A DNA stretch of 64,000 nucleotides from Zoogloea oleivorans (GCA_030157785.1 JAOAUC010000008.1:25251-89250); one strand, 5' to 3'; counted from the first letter of the stretch, positions 36,490-45,912 are shown. A program made the numbers and translations. The notes: generated by a model from the sequence alone, not told the origin.

Positions 36490-38106
36490 TCAGACCCGGT
36501 ATTGCTCAAGCGTGGCGATCTGGCGCTGGGCCTGTTCGTCGAGCCGGCGGGCACTGGCGGAGGATTGTTCGGCCGCGGCGGCCGATTCCTCAGCCATCTG
36601 GGCGATGCGTTCGATCTGCACGGCGATGTTGTTGCTGGCTGCGCCCTGTTCGCGGATTGCATCGGAAATTTCGGCCACCGTTTCGGCGGTCGCGTGCGCG
36701 GCATCGCCGATCTGGTGGACCGCCTTGTCGGTGTCGTCAGCGCGGGAAACGCTCTGCGTGACGAGATTCTCTGCGGCTTCCATTTCGGCCGCAGCCTGCA
36801 TGGAGTGCTTGCGCATGGCTTCGATGGTGGAAGAAATCTCCTGCGTGGAGCTGGAGGTGCGCTCGGCAAGCTTGCGCACTTCGTCGGCCACCACGGCAAA
36901 GCCCCGGCCCTGCTCGCCGGCGCGGGCGGCTTCGATGGCGGCGTTGAGGGCCAGCAGGTTGGTCTGATCGGCCACTTCCTTGATGACCTGCACCACGGTA
37001 CCGACCCGCTCGCCCTGGGCACTCAGTTCGCGCAGGGAGACGGCCGCTGCACTGACCGACTGGGAGATGCTGCGGATGTCCCTGATCGTGTGGTCGATGG
37101 TTGCCGAGCCAGCCTTTGCCATCTCGCCGGATTTGCCCGCCAGATGGTGAGCCTCACCGGCCCGGTCGCCCACGTGGTTGATGCTGACGGTCATCTCTTC
37201 GACGGTGGCGGCGATGGCCGACGAGGCTTCACTCTGGCTGCCGGCGGCCATGGAAACCTGGTCCGAGGCGTGGTTCATCTCGCGGCTTGCGCTGGCCACC
37301 GTGCGTGCGCCTTCGGTGAGGCTGCGGAAGTTGTCCTGCAGCTTGGACAAGAGCTGGTTGAAGGCGGTGGCGGTTTCACCGATCTCATCCATGCGCTTGA
37401 CTGGTGCGCGGACGGTGAAGTCGAGGGATTCATTAACGTGCACGAGGGTGTTGCGGATGCCGTCGAGGCTCTCGCGCATGGCCGAGATGAGCATTGCGGC
37501 CATGATGCCGACGACCGCAAAGACAAGGGCGAGAACGCTGCCGGTGGTCCACAGGGCCGTGCTGTAGTCGGAGGTGTTTTCCTGGCGCATCTTTTCGCCC
37601 AGGGTGTAGTTGTAGTCCTCGTGCTTGGCCAGGGTTGTCCGGACGATGAGGGCCTGTTCCTTCAGGGTGGTGCGCAACATCTGGCGGACCGCCTCCATGT
37701 CGCCGGTGCTCGACTTTTCGAGGTAGGCAGCGCGGGTGGCGCGATAGGTCTTGAGGGCGTCCCGGTCGGCAGCAAGCAACTGGCGGTCAGTGTCGTCGGA
37801 GATGAGGTTCTGCTCGTACTCATTGAGCTTGGCATCAAGCTTCTGGTCGGCATCGTTTATGGCCTGCTCGACCTCCTTGCGCTGGGCCGGTTCGGTCATC
37901 AGCGCGTGCTGGTAGGTGCTCATCCGGCTGTTGGTCAGGAAGCCGCGCGCGTCCTGCATCGCCTTGATGCTCGGAAAGGTGTTGGCCTGCACATATTCGA
38001 AGCGCGCGTTGGCCTGCCTGAGTTGCCACAGGCCCAATGCGCCAATGCCGAGCAGGGCGATCAGTGCAGCGCTCAGCGCGACGACAAGGCGTTTGGTCAG
38101 ATTCAT
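36490..38106 (-). CDS. Methyl-accepting chemotaxis protein
   Basis: A 538-residue receptor. A first transmembrane helix ([20 protein letters not shown]) and a four-helix-bundle periplasmic sensor (about residues 35-190) are followed by a second helix ([20 protein letters not shown]), a HAMP domain and a cytoplasmic signalling hairpin with the conserved tip [20 protein letters not shown]. The ATG chosen starts the transmembrane helix; longer in-frame extensions are AT-rich promoter DNA. It signals to CheA/CheW; ligand unknown. A FliA-like promoter lies upstream. Confidence 0.94.
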   Translation of the reverse strand: MNLTKRLVVALSAALIALLGIGALGLWQLRQANARFEYVQANTFPSIKAMQDARGFLTNSRMSTYQHALMTEPAQRKEVEQAINDADQKLDAKLNEYEQNLISDDTDRQLLAADRDALKTYRATRAAYLEKSSTGDMEAVRQMLRTTLKEQALIVRTTLAKHEDYNYTLGEKMRQENTSDYSTALWTTGSVLALVFAVVGIMAAMLISAMRESLDGIRNTLVHVNESLDFTVRAPVKRMDEIGETATAFNQLLSKLQDNFRSLTEGARTVASASREMNHASDQVSMAAGSQSEASSAIAATVEEMTVSINHVGDRAGEAHHLAGKSGEMAKAGSATIDHTIRDIRSISQSVSAAAVSLRELSAQGERVGTVVQVIKEVADQTNLLALNAAIEAARAGEQGRGFAVVADEVRKLAERTSSSTQEISSTIEAMRKHSMQAAAEMEAAENLVTQSVSRADDTDKAVHQIGDAAHATAETVAEISDAIREQGAASNNIAVQIERIAQMAEESAAAAEQSSASARRLDEQAQRQIATLEQYRV

Positions 38107-38140
38107 GGCGATAGCTTCCGTGGCGCTGGTCAGGCGAGGT

Positions 38141-38167
38141 ATTACGACGCTGCCGCTTATTACTTTA
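38141..38167 (-). promoter_or_regulatory. Candidate sigma-28 (FliA) promoter of the MCP gene
   Basis: Read on the minus strand, TAAAGTAA is followed after exactly 11 bases by GTCGTAAT. Compared with TAAAGTTT-N11-GCCGATAA, the -35 matches 6 of 8 bases and the -10 only 4 of 8. The position, about 35 bases before the ATG, fits a motility-class promoter. Confidence 0.35.
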
Positions 38168-38293
38168 GATATACATTTGCAAGCCCTTGTCTTGTTGCAG
38201 GCCCGGAAATTTGTATCGCATTTATTTACACTCCGCCTCTTGTGTCCACAATGAGAATATGAAGTTTTTAACAAAATCAGTGATTTGCTGTTT

Positions 38294-38310
38294 TTGGCCC
38301 GAAAAGTGCT
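38294..38310 (+). promoter_or_regulatory. Sigma-54 promoter of the VPLPG-CTERM gene
   Basis: TTGGCCCGAAAAGTGCT agrees with TTGGCACG-N4-TTGCT except at two positions, with the correct 12-base GG to GC spacing. It lies 40 bases before the ATG at 38351. Exosortase-system target genes are known to be controlled by the PrsK/PrsR two-component system with sigma-54, which fits this gene. Confidence 0.7.
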
Positions 38311-38350
38311 GTGGTGTTTGGCGATACGATAAATCAACAGGACTTCTCCC

Positions 38351-39307
38351 ATGATCAAGACCAACAAGATGCGCGCCCTGGTTGCCGCCCTGATGAGCCT
38401 GGCCGCCGTGTCGGCCTACGCCGATGCCCTCACCGTCAGCGGCTCGGCCACTGCCGGCACCACCAGCACTTTCGGGCCGACCGTCGGCTCGACCTATATC
38501 AGCGACTACACCAGCGTCAATGACGCTAGCGGCAATAGCGCCTCTGCCAGCGCCTGGGGCAACGATCACGGTACCTACCGTGCCTCCGCCTACGGCGACG
38601 GCACTTTCGACAGCGCGGCGACCTTCCACCGGACCCTGTCGGTCATCAACAGCGGCAGCACCGACACCCAGTACACGCTGAACTTCTTCATCTATTACGG
38701 CGGCCTGAGCATCAGCAACTACAACCAGTTGTCCGGCAGCGGCACCGCGGGCTACGACCTGAGCATCAAGAAGAACGCGTCCTCGACCCTCTTCGCCAGC
38801 TCTGCGCTGCTCGATTCCAGCGGCAACGTCACCGCCAGCAACGCCCTCAACGGCGCCACCGGCGGTTCCGACGCTTATTCGGCCTGGTATTACTGGAACG
38901 GCACCAACGTGAGCCTTGATCTGGGCGTTCTCGGTGCCGGCGAGAGCATGAACATCGACTTCGACCTGGTGACCACGGCGCACGGCTCGTACATTTCCGA
39001 GAGCTATGCCTGTAACGGTGACACCGGTTACGGCTACGGCCCCACCGATGCCATCGGCCTCATGTCGGTTGTGGATACGGGTTACGGCGGTTACGGCGGT
39101 TATGGCGGCACCTGCTATCGCACGGCCAGCATCAATGCCGGCCTTGGCGATCCGGGCAGCATCGATGCCAACACCCTGCCGCCGACCGGTGCCACCTTCA
39201 GCGTCACCGGCACGCCCACCAATGCCGTACCGCTGCCGGGCACCCTGGCCCTTCTCGGCCTCGGCCTGGCTGGCCTGGGCGCCGGACGGATCCGTCGCCA
39301 GCGCTGA
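38351..39307 (+). CDS. Exported protein with VPLPG/PEP-CTERM-like sorting signal
   Basis: A 318-residue secreted protein. The signal peptide [20 protein letters not shown] is cleaved near AYADAL. The body is rich in Ser, Thr, Gly and Tyr with a beta-sandwich look and no catalytic motif; [10 protein letters not shown] lies near residue 250. The C terminus carries [18 protein letters not shown] and a basic RIRRQR end, a variant of the exosortase sorting signal. It is probably released to, or anchored at, the cell surface. A terminator follows. Confidence 0.85.
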   Translation: MIKTNKMRALVAALMSLAAVSAYADALTVSGSATAGTTSTFGPTVGSTYISDYTSVNDASGNSASASAWGNDHGTYRASAYGDGTFDSAATFHRTLSVINSGSTDTQYTLNFFIYYGGLSISNYNQLSGSGTAGYDLSIKKNASSTLFASSALLDSSGNVTASNALNGATGGSDAYSAWYYWNGTNVSLDLGVLGAGESMNIDFDLVTTAHGSYISESYACNGDTGYGYGPTDAIGLMSVVDTGYGGYGGYGGTCYRTASINAGLGDPGSIDANTLPPTGATFSVTGTPTNAVPLPGTLALLGLGLAGLGAGRIRRQR

Positions 39308-39330
39308 CGCCACGCGGTAATTGCAGTCTA

Positions 39331-39360
39331 ATGGGCGCCTTCGCGGCGCCCATTTTCATT
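39331..39360 (+). terminator. Terminator after VPLPG-CTERM gene
   Basis: ATGGGCGCC and GGCGCCCAT form a perfect 9-bp stem around TTCGC, followed by TTTCATTTCC. It lies 24 bases after the stop. Confidence 0.85.
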
Positions 39361-39370
39361 TCCTGACCTC

Positions 39371-40573
39371 ATGGCCACCATCGCCCTCATCTGGGAACTC
39401 GGTTCCGACTACGGCCACATCGGCCGCTTCCTGCCCATCGCCCAGGCCCTGCGCGAGCGTGGTCACCGGCCGGTGATGATCCTGCGCGACATTTCCCGCG
39501 CCGATGAAATGCTCGGCCCCTACGACCTTGAATACCTGCAGGCGCCCCTGTGGCTGCCGCCGGTGACGGGGCTGCCGCCGGCGCTCAACTTCACCGAGAC
39601 GCTCTTTCTGTTCGGCTTTCTGCAGCCGGCCGGGCTGCTCTCCATCGTGCGGGCGTGGCGCAAGCTGTTCGAGCTGCTCAAGCCCGACATGCTGATCTTC
39701 GATCATGCGCCCACAGCCCTGCTGGCCAGCCGTGGGCTGGGCTTGCCGCGCCTGATCACCGGCAACAGCTTTGCCGTGCCGCCGCAGGCCACGCCGCTGC
39801 CGCTCTACCAGTGGTGGGACGCCAAGGCCGGGGCCCCCTCGCGGGAGCGGGACTGCGAAGAGAAGCTGGTGCGCAACGCCAACCATGCGCTGTCTGCGGT
39901 GGGCGCGCCGCTGCTCGAACGGGTGGCCGATCTTTACGACGCCGAGGCGACCCTCATCACCGGCGCACCGGAGCTGGACGTGTACGGCCCGCGCGACCCC
40001 GACCGTTACGTGGGCGCCATCAACAGCATCGAGCACGGCGTCGAGCCGCGCTGGCCGGCCGGCAAGACCCGCAAGGTTTTCGCTTACCTCAAGCCGCACT
40101 ACGCGCACATCGAGGTGCTGATCACGGCCCTTGGCAAGCTCGACGCCAGCGTGCTGATCTTCGCGCCGGGCCTGGCCAGGCAGACCGTCCAGCGCCTGCA
40201 GAGCGCCAACCTGGCGTTCAGTTCGGAGCCTTTGAAGATGAGCCGGGTGCGCGAGGAATGCGATCTGGCGGTGTGCCACGCCGGGGGCACCGTGGATGTG
40301 ATGCTGGCTGCCGGCAAGCCGCTTTTCGTGCTGCCGCTGCAGATGGAGCAGACCATGACCAGCAGGCGTCTCGAGCAGACCGGCTGCGGCCTGTGGCACG
40401 GGCAGCAACAGCCGCCGAAGGACATCGACAAGATGCTGCGCAAGGTTTTCAGCTCGCCGGAGTTTGGCGAGCGGGCGCAAGCCTACCAGGAGCGCAACCA
40501 GGGCTTCACCCAGGCTGCAGCGATGACGCGCTTCATGGCCACGTGCGACACGCTTCTGGCCGGCGCGGTGTGA
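39371..40573 (+). CDS. Glycosyltransferase (GT1/UGT-like)
   Basis: A 400-residue protein with the GT-B layout of UDP-glycosyltransferases. The N-terminal half starts ATIALIWELGSDYGHIGRFL, resembling acceptor-binding domains of macrolide and flavonoid transferases; the C-terminal half has a nucleotide-sugar region with CDLAVCHAGGTVDVMLAAG and PLFVLPLQMEQTMTSRRLEQ, matching the family HxGG...P...Q motif. The acceptor and sugar cannot be read. Its last 41 bases overlap the convergent flavoprotein gene. Confidence 0.85.
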   Translation: MATIALIWELGSDYGHIGRFLPIAQALRERGHRPVMILRDISRADEMLGPYDLEYLQAPLWLPPVTGLPPALNFTETLFLFGFLQPAGLLSIVRAWRKLFELLKPDMLIFDHAPTALLASRGLGLPRLITGNSFAVPPQATPLPLYQWWDAKAGAPSRERDCEEKLVRNANHALSAVGAPLLERVADLYDAEATLITGAPELDVYGPRDPDRYVGAINSIEHGVEPRWPAGKTRKVFAYLKPHYAHIEVLITALGKLDASVLIFAPGLARQTVQRLQSANLAFSSEPLKMSRVREECDLAVCHAGGTVDVMLAAGKPLFVLPLQMEQTMTSRRLEQTGCGLWHGQQQPPKDIDKMLRKVFSSPEFGERAQAYQERNQGFTQAAAMTRFMATCDTLLAGAV

Positions 40574-41825
40574 GCCAGGCCAGCACGCCTTCGCCCACCG
40601 CCTTGCCGCTGGCAAAACAGGCGCTGAGCAGGTAACCGCCGGTCGGCGCCTCCCAGTCGAGCATCTCGCCGCTGCAAAAAACGCCCGGCGCGGCGCGCAG
40701 CATCAGCTGTGCGTCCAGGTCTTCAAAACGTACGCCGCCGGCGCTGCTGATTGCTTCGTCGAGGGGGCGTGTCGCCACCAGACGCAGGGGCAGGGCCTTG
40801 ATGGCCGCCGCCAGGCGGGCCCGATCGGCCAGCGCGTCGGCTGTCAGGCATTCGCGCAACAGGGCCATCTTGACCCCGCTGATGCCGACCCGGCTCTGCA
40901 GGTGGCTCGACAGGGAGCGCGCGCCGCGGGGGTGGGCCACCTCGGCCTGAATCCGTTCCGGCGAACGATCGGGAGACAGGTCGACGAGCAGCGTTGCGCT
41001 GCCGCCGCTGTTGATCGCGTCGCGGATCGGCGCCGACAGGGCATACACCAGGCTGCCTTCGATGCCGTCGTCGCTGATCATCGCCTCGCCGGGGCGGGCC
41101 GGCGCGGCGTCGCCGTCGAGGCGCATGGCGATGGATTTGATCGGCTGGCCGGCAAAGCGGCTGCGAAAGTGCTCGCTCCAGCCGGTGCTTTGCTCCGCCC
41201 GGGGTGACGCAACAATGAAGCCACAATTGGCTGGCTGCAGCGGCGCCACATCCACGCCGCGGCCGGCGAGCAGCGGCACCCAGGCACCGTCCGAGCCGAG
41301 TTTTGCCCAGCTGCCGCCGCCCAGCGCCAGCACCGTCGCATCAGCCTTGTATTGGCGCGGACCGTCCGGCGTGGTGAAGGCGAGGCCGCCATCCTCGTTC
41401 CAGCCTGTCCAGCGATGCCGCACATGAAAGCGTACGCCGGCCTCGCGCAGGCGCTGCAGCCAGGCGCGCAGCAGTGGCGCGGCCTTCATCTCGGCCGGAA
41501 AGACCCGCCCCGAGGTGCCGACGAAGGTCGTCACGCCCAGTGCCTCGACCCAGTCGCGCAGGGCTTGCGGCGTGAAGGCGGCGAGCAGCGGCTCGATCTG
41601 CGCCCGGCGGCTGCCGTAGCGGCTGGCGAAGGCCGCGAAGGCTTCCGAATGGGTGATGTTGAGCCCGCCTCGGCCGGCCAGCAGGAACTTGCGCCCCACC
41701 GACGGCATGGCATCGAAGAGATCCACCTGCACGCCGGCCCGGGCCAGGGTTTCGGCAGCCATCAGGCCGGCGGGGCCGCCGCCGACAATGGCAACGGAGG
41801 CGGAAAGGGGAGGGGCGGAGGGCAT
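40533..41825 (-). CDS. BaiN/YhiN-like FAD-dependent oxidoreductase (TIGR03862-type)
   Basis: A 430-residue flavoprotein. The dinucleotide motif VAIVGGGPAGLMAAETLARA lies at residues 10-29, followed by GRKFLLAGRGGLNITHSE, which is characteristic of the HI0933/BaiN family. The C-terminal FAD-contact segment PGVFCSGEMLDWEAPTGGYL is present. The start was set at MPSAPPLSASV; 19 further codons upstream lack support. The physiological substrate is unknown for most members. Confidence 0.88.
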   Translation of the reverse strand: MPSAPPLSASVAIVGGGPAGLMAAETLARAGVQVDLFDAMPSVGRKFLLAGRGGLNITHSEAFAAFASRYGSRRAQIEPLLAAFTPQALRDWVEALGVTTFVGTSGRVFPAEMKAAPLLRAWLQRLREAGVRFHVRHRWTGWNEDGGLAFTTPDGPRQYKADATVLALGGGSWAKLGSDGAWVPLLAGRGVDVAPLQPANCGFIVASPRAEQSTGWSEHFRSRFAGQPIKSIAMRLDGDAAPARPGEAMISDDGIEGSLVYALSAPIRDAINSGGSATLLVDLSPDRSPERIQAEVAHPRGARSLSSHLQSRVGISGVKMALLRECLTADALADRARLAAAIKALPLRLVATRPLDEAISSAGGVRFEDLDAQLMLRAAPGVFCSGEMLDWEAPTGGYLLSACFASGKAVGEGVLAWLTPRRPEACRTWP

Positions 41826-41961
41826 GGCGGAGCTTCGGGAAGAGCGCAAAGGCAGGATTGTAGTGGGGTCGCCCCGGCTCACGCGCGATTCGCGTGACGC
41901 ATTTCGCTGAAGGCCAAAGACGGCGGATTACAATTCCCCATCTTTCAAAAGGGAAATGGGC

Positions 41962-42624
41962 ATGTCGATCAAAGCGCTGGGCTCGGGGAGGCGTGTCGTG
42001 CGTCGTGTGCTGGTGGGGCTGACGCTGGTGGCCTTGCTTGGCCCGGCACTCGCCCAACCCACGCCGCGGGAGCATCTGGAACGCATTGGCAAGGCCAAGC
42101 CGGCCGACCAGAAAATGGCTCAGGATGCGGGCCGGAAGGCGGCTTTCTTCTGCGCCAACTGCCATGGTGAAACGGGCTTGAGCAAGTACGGCGAAGTCCC
42201 CAACCTGGCCGGCCAGCACCCGCTGTACATCCTCAGCCAGATCGATGCCTTCCTGGCCGGCACGCGCAAGGACGCCTTCATGCAGGGCTTGATGAAGGTG
42301 CTCAATGCCGAGGAAAAGGCCAACATCGCCGTCTTCTTCGCGTCCCAGTCGGTCAGTCCGTCGGTGGCTGCACCGGGCCCGCTGGCGGCTGGCGGGCGCG
42401 AGATGTTCCAGAAGAACTGCAGCCGCTGCCACGGCACCGACGCCAGGGGTGGCGAGAGCTTTCCGCGCCTGGCCGGCCAGCAGGCCGAATACCTGCGCCG
42501 CAACATCAAGCGCTACCTCGACCAGAGCGGCGAGCGGGCCTACCCGCCGATGACCGCTGCCGTCACCGGCCTCGGTGCGAAGAACATCGAGGCCGTCGTC
42601 GACTACCTGTCGAGCCTCAAGTAA
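41962..42624 (+). CDS. Di-haem cytochrome c (c4 type)
   Basis: A 220-residue periplasmic protein. A signal peptide ends near ALAQP. There are two class I cytochrome domains, each with one haem site: CANCH at about residues 64-68 and CSRCH at about 153-157. This two-domain design matches cytochrome c4, an electron carrier between the bc1 complex and terminal oxidases. Two ATGs six bases apart are possible; the second has better spacing from AAAGGGAAA. It is convergent with the amidohydrolase-like gene. Confidence 0.9.
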   Translation: MSIKALGSGRRVVRRVLVGLTLVALLGPALAQPTPREHLERIGKAKPADQKMAQDAGRKAAFFCANCHGETGLSKYGEVPNLAGQHPLYILSQIDAFLAGTRKDAFMQGLMKVLNAEEKANIAVFFASQSVSPSVAAPGPLAAGGREMFQKNCSRCHGTDARGGESFPRLAGQQAEYLRRNIKRYLDQSGERAYPPMTAAVTGLGAKNIEAVVDYLSSLK

Positions 42625-42630
42625 GCCACC

Positions 42631-44559
42631 TTAGCGGGTGATCGGCACGCCGCCTTCGTTGCTGCCGAACACCGTCACGCCTTCCTTCAGCGTACCGATC
42701 ACCCGGATGTCGCCGAGCTTGTCGGCGGGGGTCTTGAGCGGGTTGGCCGACAGCACGGTGAGGTCGGCGAGCTTGCCGGCGGCGATGCTGCCCTTGATCT
42801 TCTCTTCGCCGATCTGGCGTGCCGGCAGCAGCGTGAGGGCCTTGAGGGCGTCCAGCGGGGTGAGCTGCTGGTCTTCGCCGACCGGGCGCTTAATGGCGGC
42901 GGCGAGTACGCCGAAGGGCGCCGGTTCGATGAGCGCGTTGTCAGCGTTGAGCAGCACCGGCACGCCATGGCGCTGGGCGCTGGCGGCGGGGATGAAGCGC
43001 GCAGTGCGCTCCTTGCCGAGGGCGTCGTCCTGGAGGCTGGCGAGGCCGAGGGTGAGGCGCTGGGGTGCCAGCGATACGCCGATGCCCAGTTCCTTCAGCG
43101 CATCCAGCTGGTCGTCGCGAATCATCTGGGCGCCCACCAGCAGCGGGCGGCGATCCTTGCCCGGATACTTGCCGGCAGCGGCGCGAATGCCGTTGATGAA
43201 CTGCTCGATGGCCGCATCGCCATTGGCCTGCACGGCCACCTGCCAGCCGTTGGCGTAGGCGCGGCCGAGCAGATCGCCGACCACTTCGTCGCTGACCGCC
43301 TGGTAGCTGGTGAATCCGCTGCGCTTGCCGGCCGGCGGGAACTGGTAGGGCTGGGTCAGCCAGGCGCTGCGCTCGTCGGCGCTGCCGTCGAGGCTGAAGG
43401 ACACGCCGGCCAGACGCAGGTGGCTCTTGTAGTACTTGGGGCCGATGCTCTTGTGGCCCTTGAGGCTGGCGGCGCTGCTGGCCAGATCGGCATAGAGGGC
43501 CACGTCGAGCTTCAGCGTGCCGAGGTCGGCGGCCTGCGTGTACAGCGCAAAATCTTCCGGCGTGGCGCGGGCCTCGACGGCGGTGGTGTAGCCGTTCTTC
43601 AGGTACAGGCTCTGGCCCTGCTGGATCATGGCCTGACGATCGTCCTTGCCGAGCTGGGGCAGGGCGCCGATCAGCGCCACCGCGGCCGAGCCTTCAAGCA
43701 GCCCGTCCGGCTCCTTCGAGCCCGGCCAGCGGCTGATGCGGCCGCCCGGCGGGTCGATGCTGTCGCGGTTGATGCCGGCCAGTTCCAGCGCCTTGCCGTT
43801 GGCCACCAGCTGGCGGCCCGACTGGTGAATGATGATCACCGGCTTGTCGCGATACACCGAATCCAGATCGTTGCGGCTCGGCGCACGCTGCTCGCGCAGA
43901 CGGCTGTCGTCGTAGCCGACGCCGATGATCCAGCCGAAACGCTGGGCCAGCTCGCCCTTCGACCATTCGCGCAACTGGCGCAAGAGGCCGTTGGTGTCGG
44001 TCACCGGCCCGAGCGGCGGCGACTGCAACTGGGCCGCCACCGAGAACAGGCCAAGCCGCGACATCTGCCCCCAGGCGTCGATGAAGCCCGGCACCAGCGT
44101 CTTGCCGGCCAGATCGACCACCTCGGTGCCCTCGCTGTTCCAGCGCGCGAGGATGTCCTTGGTCTTGCCCACGGCGAGGATCTTGCTGCCCTTGATCGCC
44201 ACCGCCTGGGCGCTCGGGCGTTTGTCGTCGAGGGTGATTACGTCGCCGTTGGTGAAGATGATGTCGGACAGCGGCGGCGGGGGAGGGGGCGGCGGCACCA
44301 CCGGCGCGTTCGGGTCGACCGGCAGCGCACCGGGCACGGCCGGCGTGGTGCCCGGCGCCGCGGCTGCAGGCGTTGCCGCCAGCGGGGCAGGAATCGCCGG
44401 CTTGACGGCCGGGGCAGGGCTGGGCACGGCGGGTTTGACGGCGGCGGGAGGCGTCACAGGCTTGGCGACGGGCGCGACCGTCTGCGCAAAAAGAGCCGGT
44501 GCGGCGAAGGCCAGGCTGGTAGCCAGCGCGAGCTGACTGAGGGCGAAAGCAGATTTCAT
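42631..44559 (-). CDS. Amidohydrolase-family protein lacking metal ligands
   Basis: A 642-residue exported protein: signal peptide (MKSAFALSQLALATSLAFAA), an Ala/Pro/Val linker of about 70 residues ending in eight prolines, then an amidohydrolase_3 (YtcJ-like) domain (about 98-635). Scaffold motifs are kept (VVDLAGKTLVPGFID; ALKALTLLPARQIG; GSIAAGKLADLTVLS), but the HxH after PGFID is AWGQ (residues 162-165), the usual VHANGD is VQANGD (about 443) and the usual VHSQ is VGAQ (about 474). Metal-dependent hydrolysis therefore seems lost or altered. The start was set at the signal peptide. Confidence 0.82.
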   Translation of the reverse strand: MKSAFALSQLALATSLAFAAPALFAQTVAPVAKPVTPPAAVKPAVPSPAPAVKPAIPAPLAATPAAAAPGTTPAVPGALPVDPNAPVVPPPPPPPPLSDIIFTNGDVITLDDKRPSAQAVAIKGSKILAVGKTKDILARWNSEGTEVVDLAGKTLVPGFIDAWGQMSRLGLFSVAAQLQSPPLGPVTDTNGLLRQLREWSKGELAQRFGWIIGVGYDDSRLREQRAPSRNDLDSVYRDKPVIIIHQSGRQLVANGKALELAGINRDSIDPPGGRISRWPGSKEPDGLLEGSAAVALIGALPQLGKDDRQAMIQQGQSLYLKNGYTTAVEARATPEDFALYTQAADLGTLKLDVALYADLASSAASLKGHKSIGPKYYKSHLRLAGVSFSLDGSADERSAWLTQPYQFPPAGKRSGFTSYQAVSDEVVGDLLGRAYANGWQVAVQANGDAAIEQFINGIRAAAGKYPGKDRRPLLVGAQMIRDDQLDALKELGIGVSLAPQRLTLGLASLQDDALGKERTARFIPAASAQRHGVPVLLNADNALIEPAPFGVLAAAIKRPVGEDQQLTPLDALKALTLLPARQIGEEKIKGSIAAGKLADLTVLSANPLKTPADKLGDIRVIGTLKEGVTVFGSNEGGVPITR

Positions 44560-44728
44560 GGGGAATGCTCCGAAAACGGTCTGGCCGGCGTCCACAAAGG
44601 CGCCCGGCGAACCTGTCGAGCATAGCACCGCAGGCAAGTGCTTCCCGTGACGGGGTTGGTGCTTGGGGCGAGCGGGGTGTTTTCATTCATGACGCCTGTG
44701 CATCGACATCTGCCCACAGTGAACCCTA

Positions 44729-44849
44729 TTCCGATAGTCGCAAACCTTGTTGTGACGGCTGACAACTCGATCCATGACTATCGGAAATCAGTTCCGATAG
44801 TCATGGACACGTATCGGGCGCATCGGATCTCAATCCCGGACTATCGGAA
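44729..44849. repeat. Symmetric four-copy TTCCGATAGTC array
   Basis: TTCCGATAGTC occurs at 44729-44739 and 44792-44802, and its complement at 44776-44786 and 44839-44849. The inner pair is extended to a 16-bp perfect inverted repeat (44771-44786 and 44792-44807). Both the inner and the outer pair are centred on 44789. No gene is seen in 44560-45015. It may be an operator array, since the amidohydrolase-like gene starts 170 bases away, or a small mobile repeat. Confidence 0.85.
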
Positions 44850-44918
44850 GACAGTTGAGGTTCATAGGAATCATCATCCGATGGGTCGGAACGAAGATCT
44901 GTCGCGGGCAGGAGCGCC

Positions 44919-45021
44919 CTGTAGGGGCGACTTCAGTCGCCCTCGGACTCCGGCCTACGACATGTCTGTGATTGGCGGGGGGATGGGCGACTGAAGTCGC
45001 CCCTACAGGGAGCCCCTACAG
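44919..45021. repeat. GTAGGGGCGACTTCAGTCGCC palindromic element, copy 1
   Basis: A 90-bp element (44919-45008) with 24-bp perfect terminal inverted repeats beginning CTGTAGGGGCGACTTCAGTC, around an asymmetric core. Its core is inverted relative to copies 2-4. An extra end fragment GCCCCTACAG at 45012-45021 follows and contains the stop codon of the radical SAM gene. Confidence 0.92.
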
Positions 45022-45912
45022 CCCCCGCGCCCACGCTGGCCGCAGGTGCGCATGGGCCGGTGCGGCGATGGCGGTGCGTACCTGTTCCAGCAGCTTGTCC
45101 TTGTCGGCGCCGAGGGTGCCTTTCAAGACCAGCCAGTTGCTGGCGTGATCCGATCTGAATACGGTGCGGCGCAGGTCGAGTTGCGACAGGAAGCGTTCCA
45201 TCTCGCGGAACAGGCCTTGCTGGTCGAGGGGTTCCCATTCGGGAAATCCAGTGCGGAAGCGCGCTTCGCCGCCGGGGAAGCTGACCACCAGCGTGGACAG
45301 GAATTCCGGCTGGGTGGCGTTGGCGAGGCGGGCGGAGTTGTCGGCGTGTTGCTCGCTCAGCACCTGGCCACCGAGGCCGTTGAGGATCATCACCGAGCGG
45401 GTGATGCCGGCTTCGCCGAGCTTGTCGAGGGCATCGCGGGTGCTCTCGAAGGTTTCGCCCTTGTTCACCTTGGCCAGCACGTCGTCGTCGCCGGATTCGG
45501 CACCGAGGTAGACCATGCGCAGGCCGGCGGCGCGCAGGCTGGCGAGCTCGGCGACAGTCTTCTTCTTGAGGTTGCGGGCCAGGCAGTAGCTGGAGACGCG
45601 ATGCACGGCGGGCAGGTGTTCTTTGATGGCGTTGAGGATGGCGAGCAGGCGGCGGGTCGGCAGCACCAGCGCGTCACCGTCGGCCAGGAACACGCGCCGG
45701 ATCTGCTCGCCGTAGCGGGCGCCGGTGTGGCGGATGCTGTCGATGACTTCGTCTTCGCTCCGGGCGCGGAAGGCCTTTTGCGGGGCGGTGTACATCTCGC
45801 AGAAGGTACAGTTGTTCCATGAGCAGCCGTCGGTGACCGGCAGGATCAGGGATTCGGCTTCGGAGGGCGGGCGGAAGACGGGTTCGACGTAGCGGATGGG
45901 GACGGTGCTCAT
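45016..45912 (-). CDS. Radical SAM protein
   Basis: A 298-residue radical SAM enzyme starting MSTVPIRYVEPVFRPP. The cluster-binding cysteines are in GCSWNNCTFCEM, spaced CX4CX2C rather than the commoner CX3CX2C. The SAM-binding GGE-like segment and strand pattern follow (FLADGDALVLPT; RMVYLGAESGDDDVL). The reaction is unknown. A start 14 codons upstream is less likely. Its TAG stop lies within a repeat-end fragment (GCCCCTACAG). Confidence 0.85.
   Translation of the reverse strand: MSTVPIRYVEPVFRPPSEAESLILPVTDGCSWNNCTFCEMYTAPQKAFRARSEDEVIDSIRHTGARYGEQIRRVFLADGDALVLPTRRLLAILNAIKEHLPAVHRVSSYCLARNLKKKTVAELASLRAAGLRMVYLGAESGDDDVLAKVNKGETFESTRDALDKLGEAGITRSVMILNGLGGQVLSEQHADNSARLANATQPEFLSTLVVSFPGGEARFRTGFPEWEPLDQQGLFREMERFLSQLDLRRTVFRSDHASNWLVLKGTLGADKDKLLEQVRTAIAAPAHAHLRPAWARGL

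Noticed and set aside
44638..44994. A 118-codon open frame on the plus strand through the TTCCGATAGTC array and palindromic copy 1.
   Set aside because: It is made largely of repeat sequence, starts at a GTG without a ribosome binding site and ends inside the repeat.
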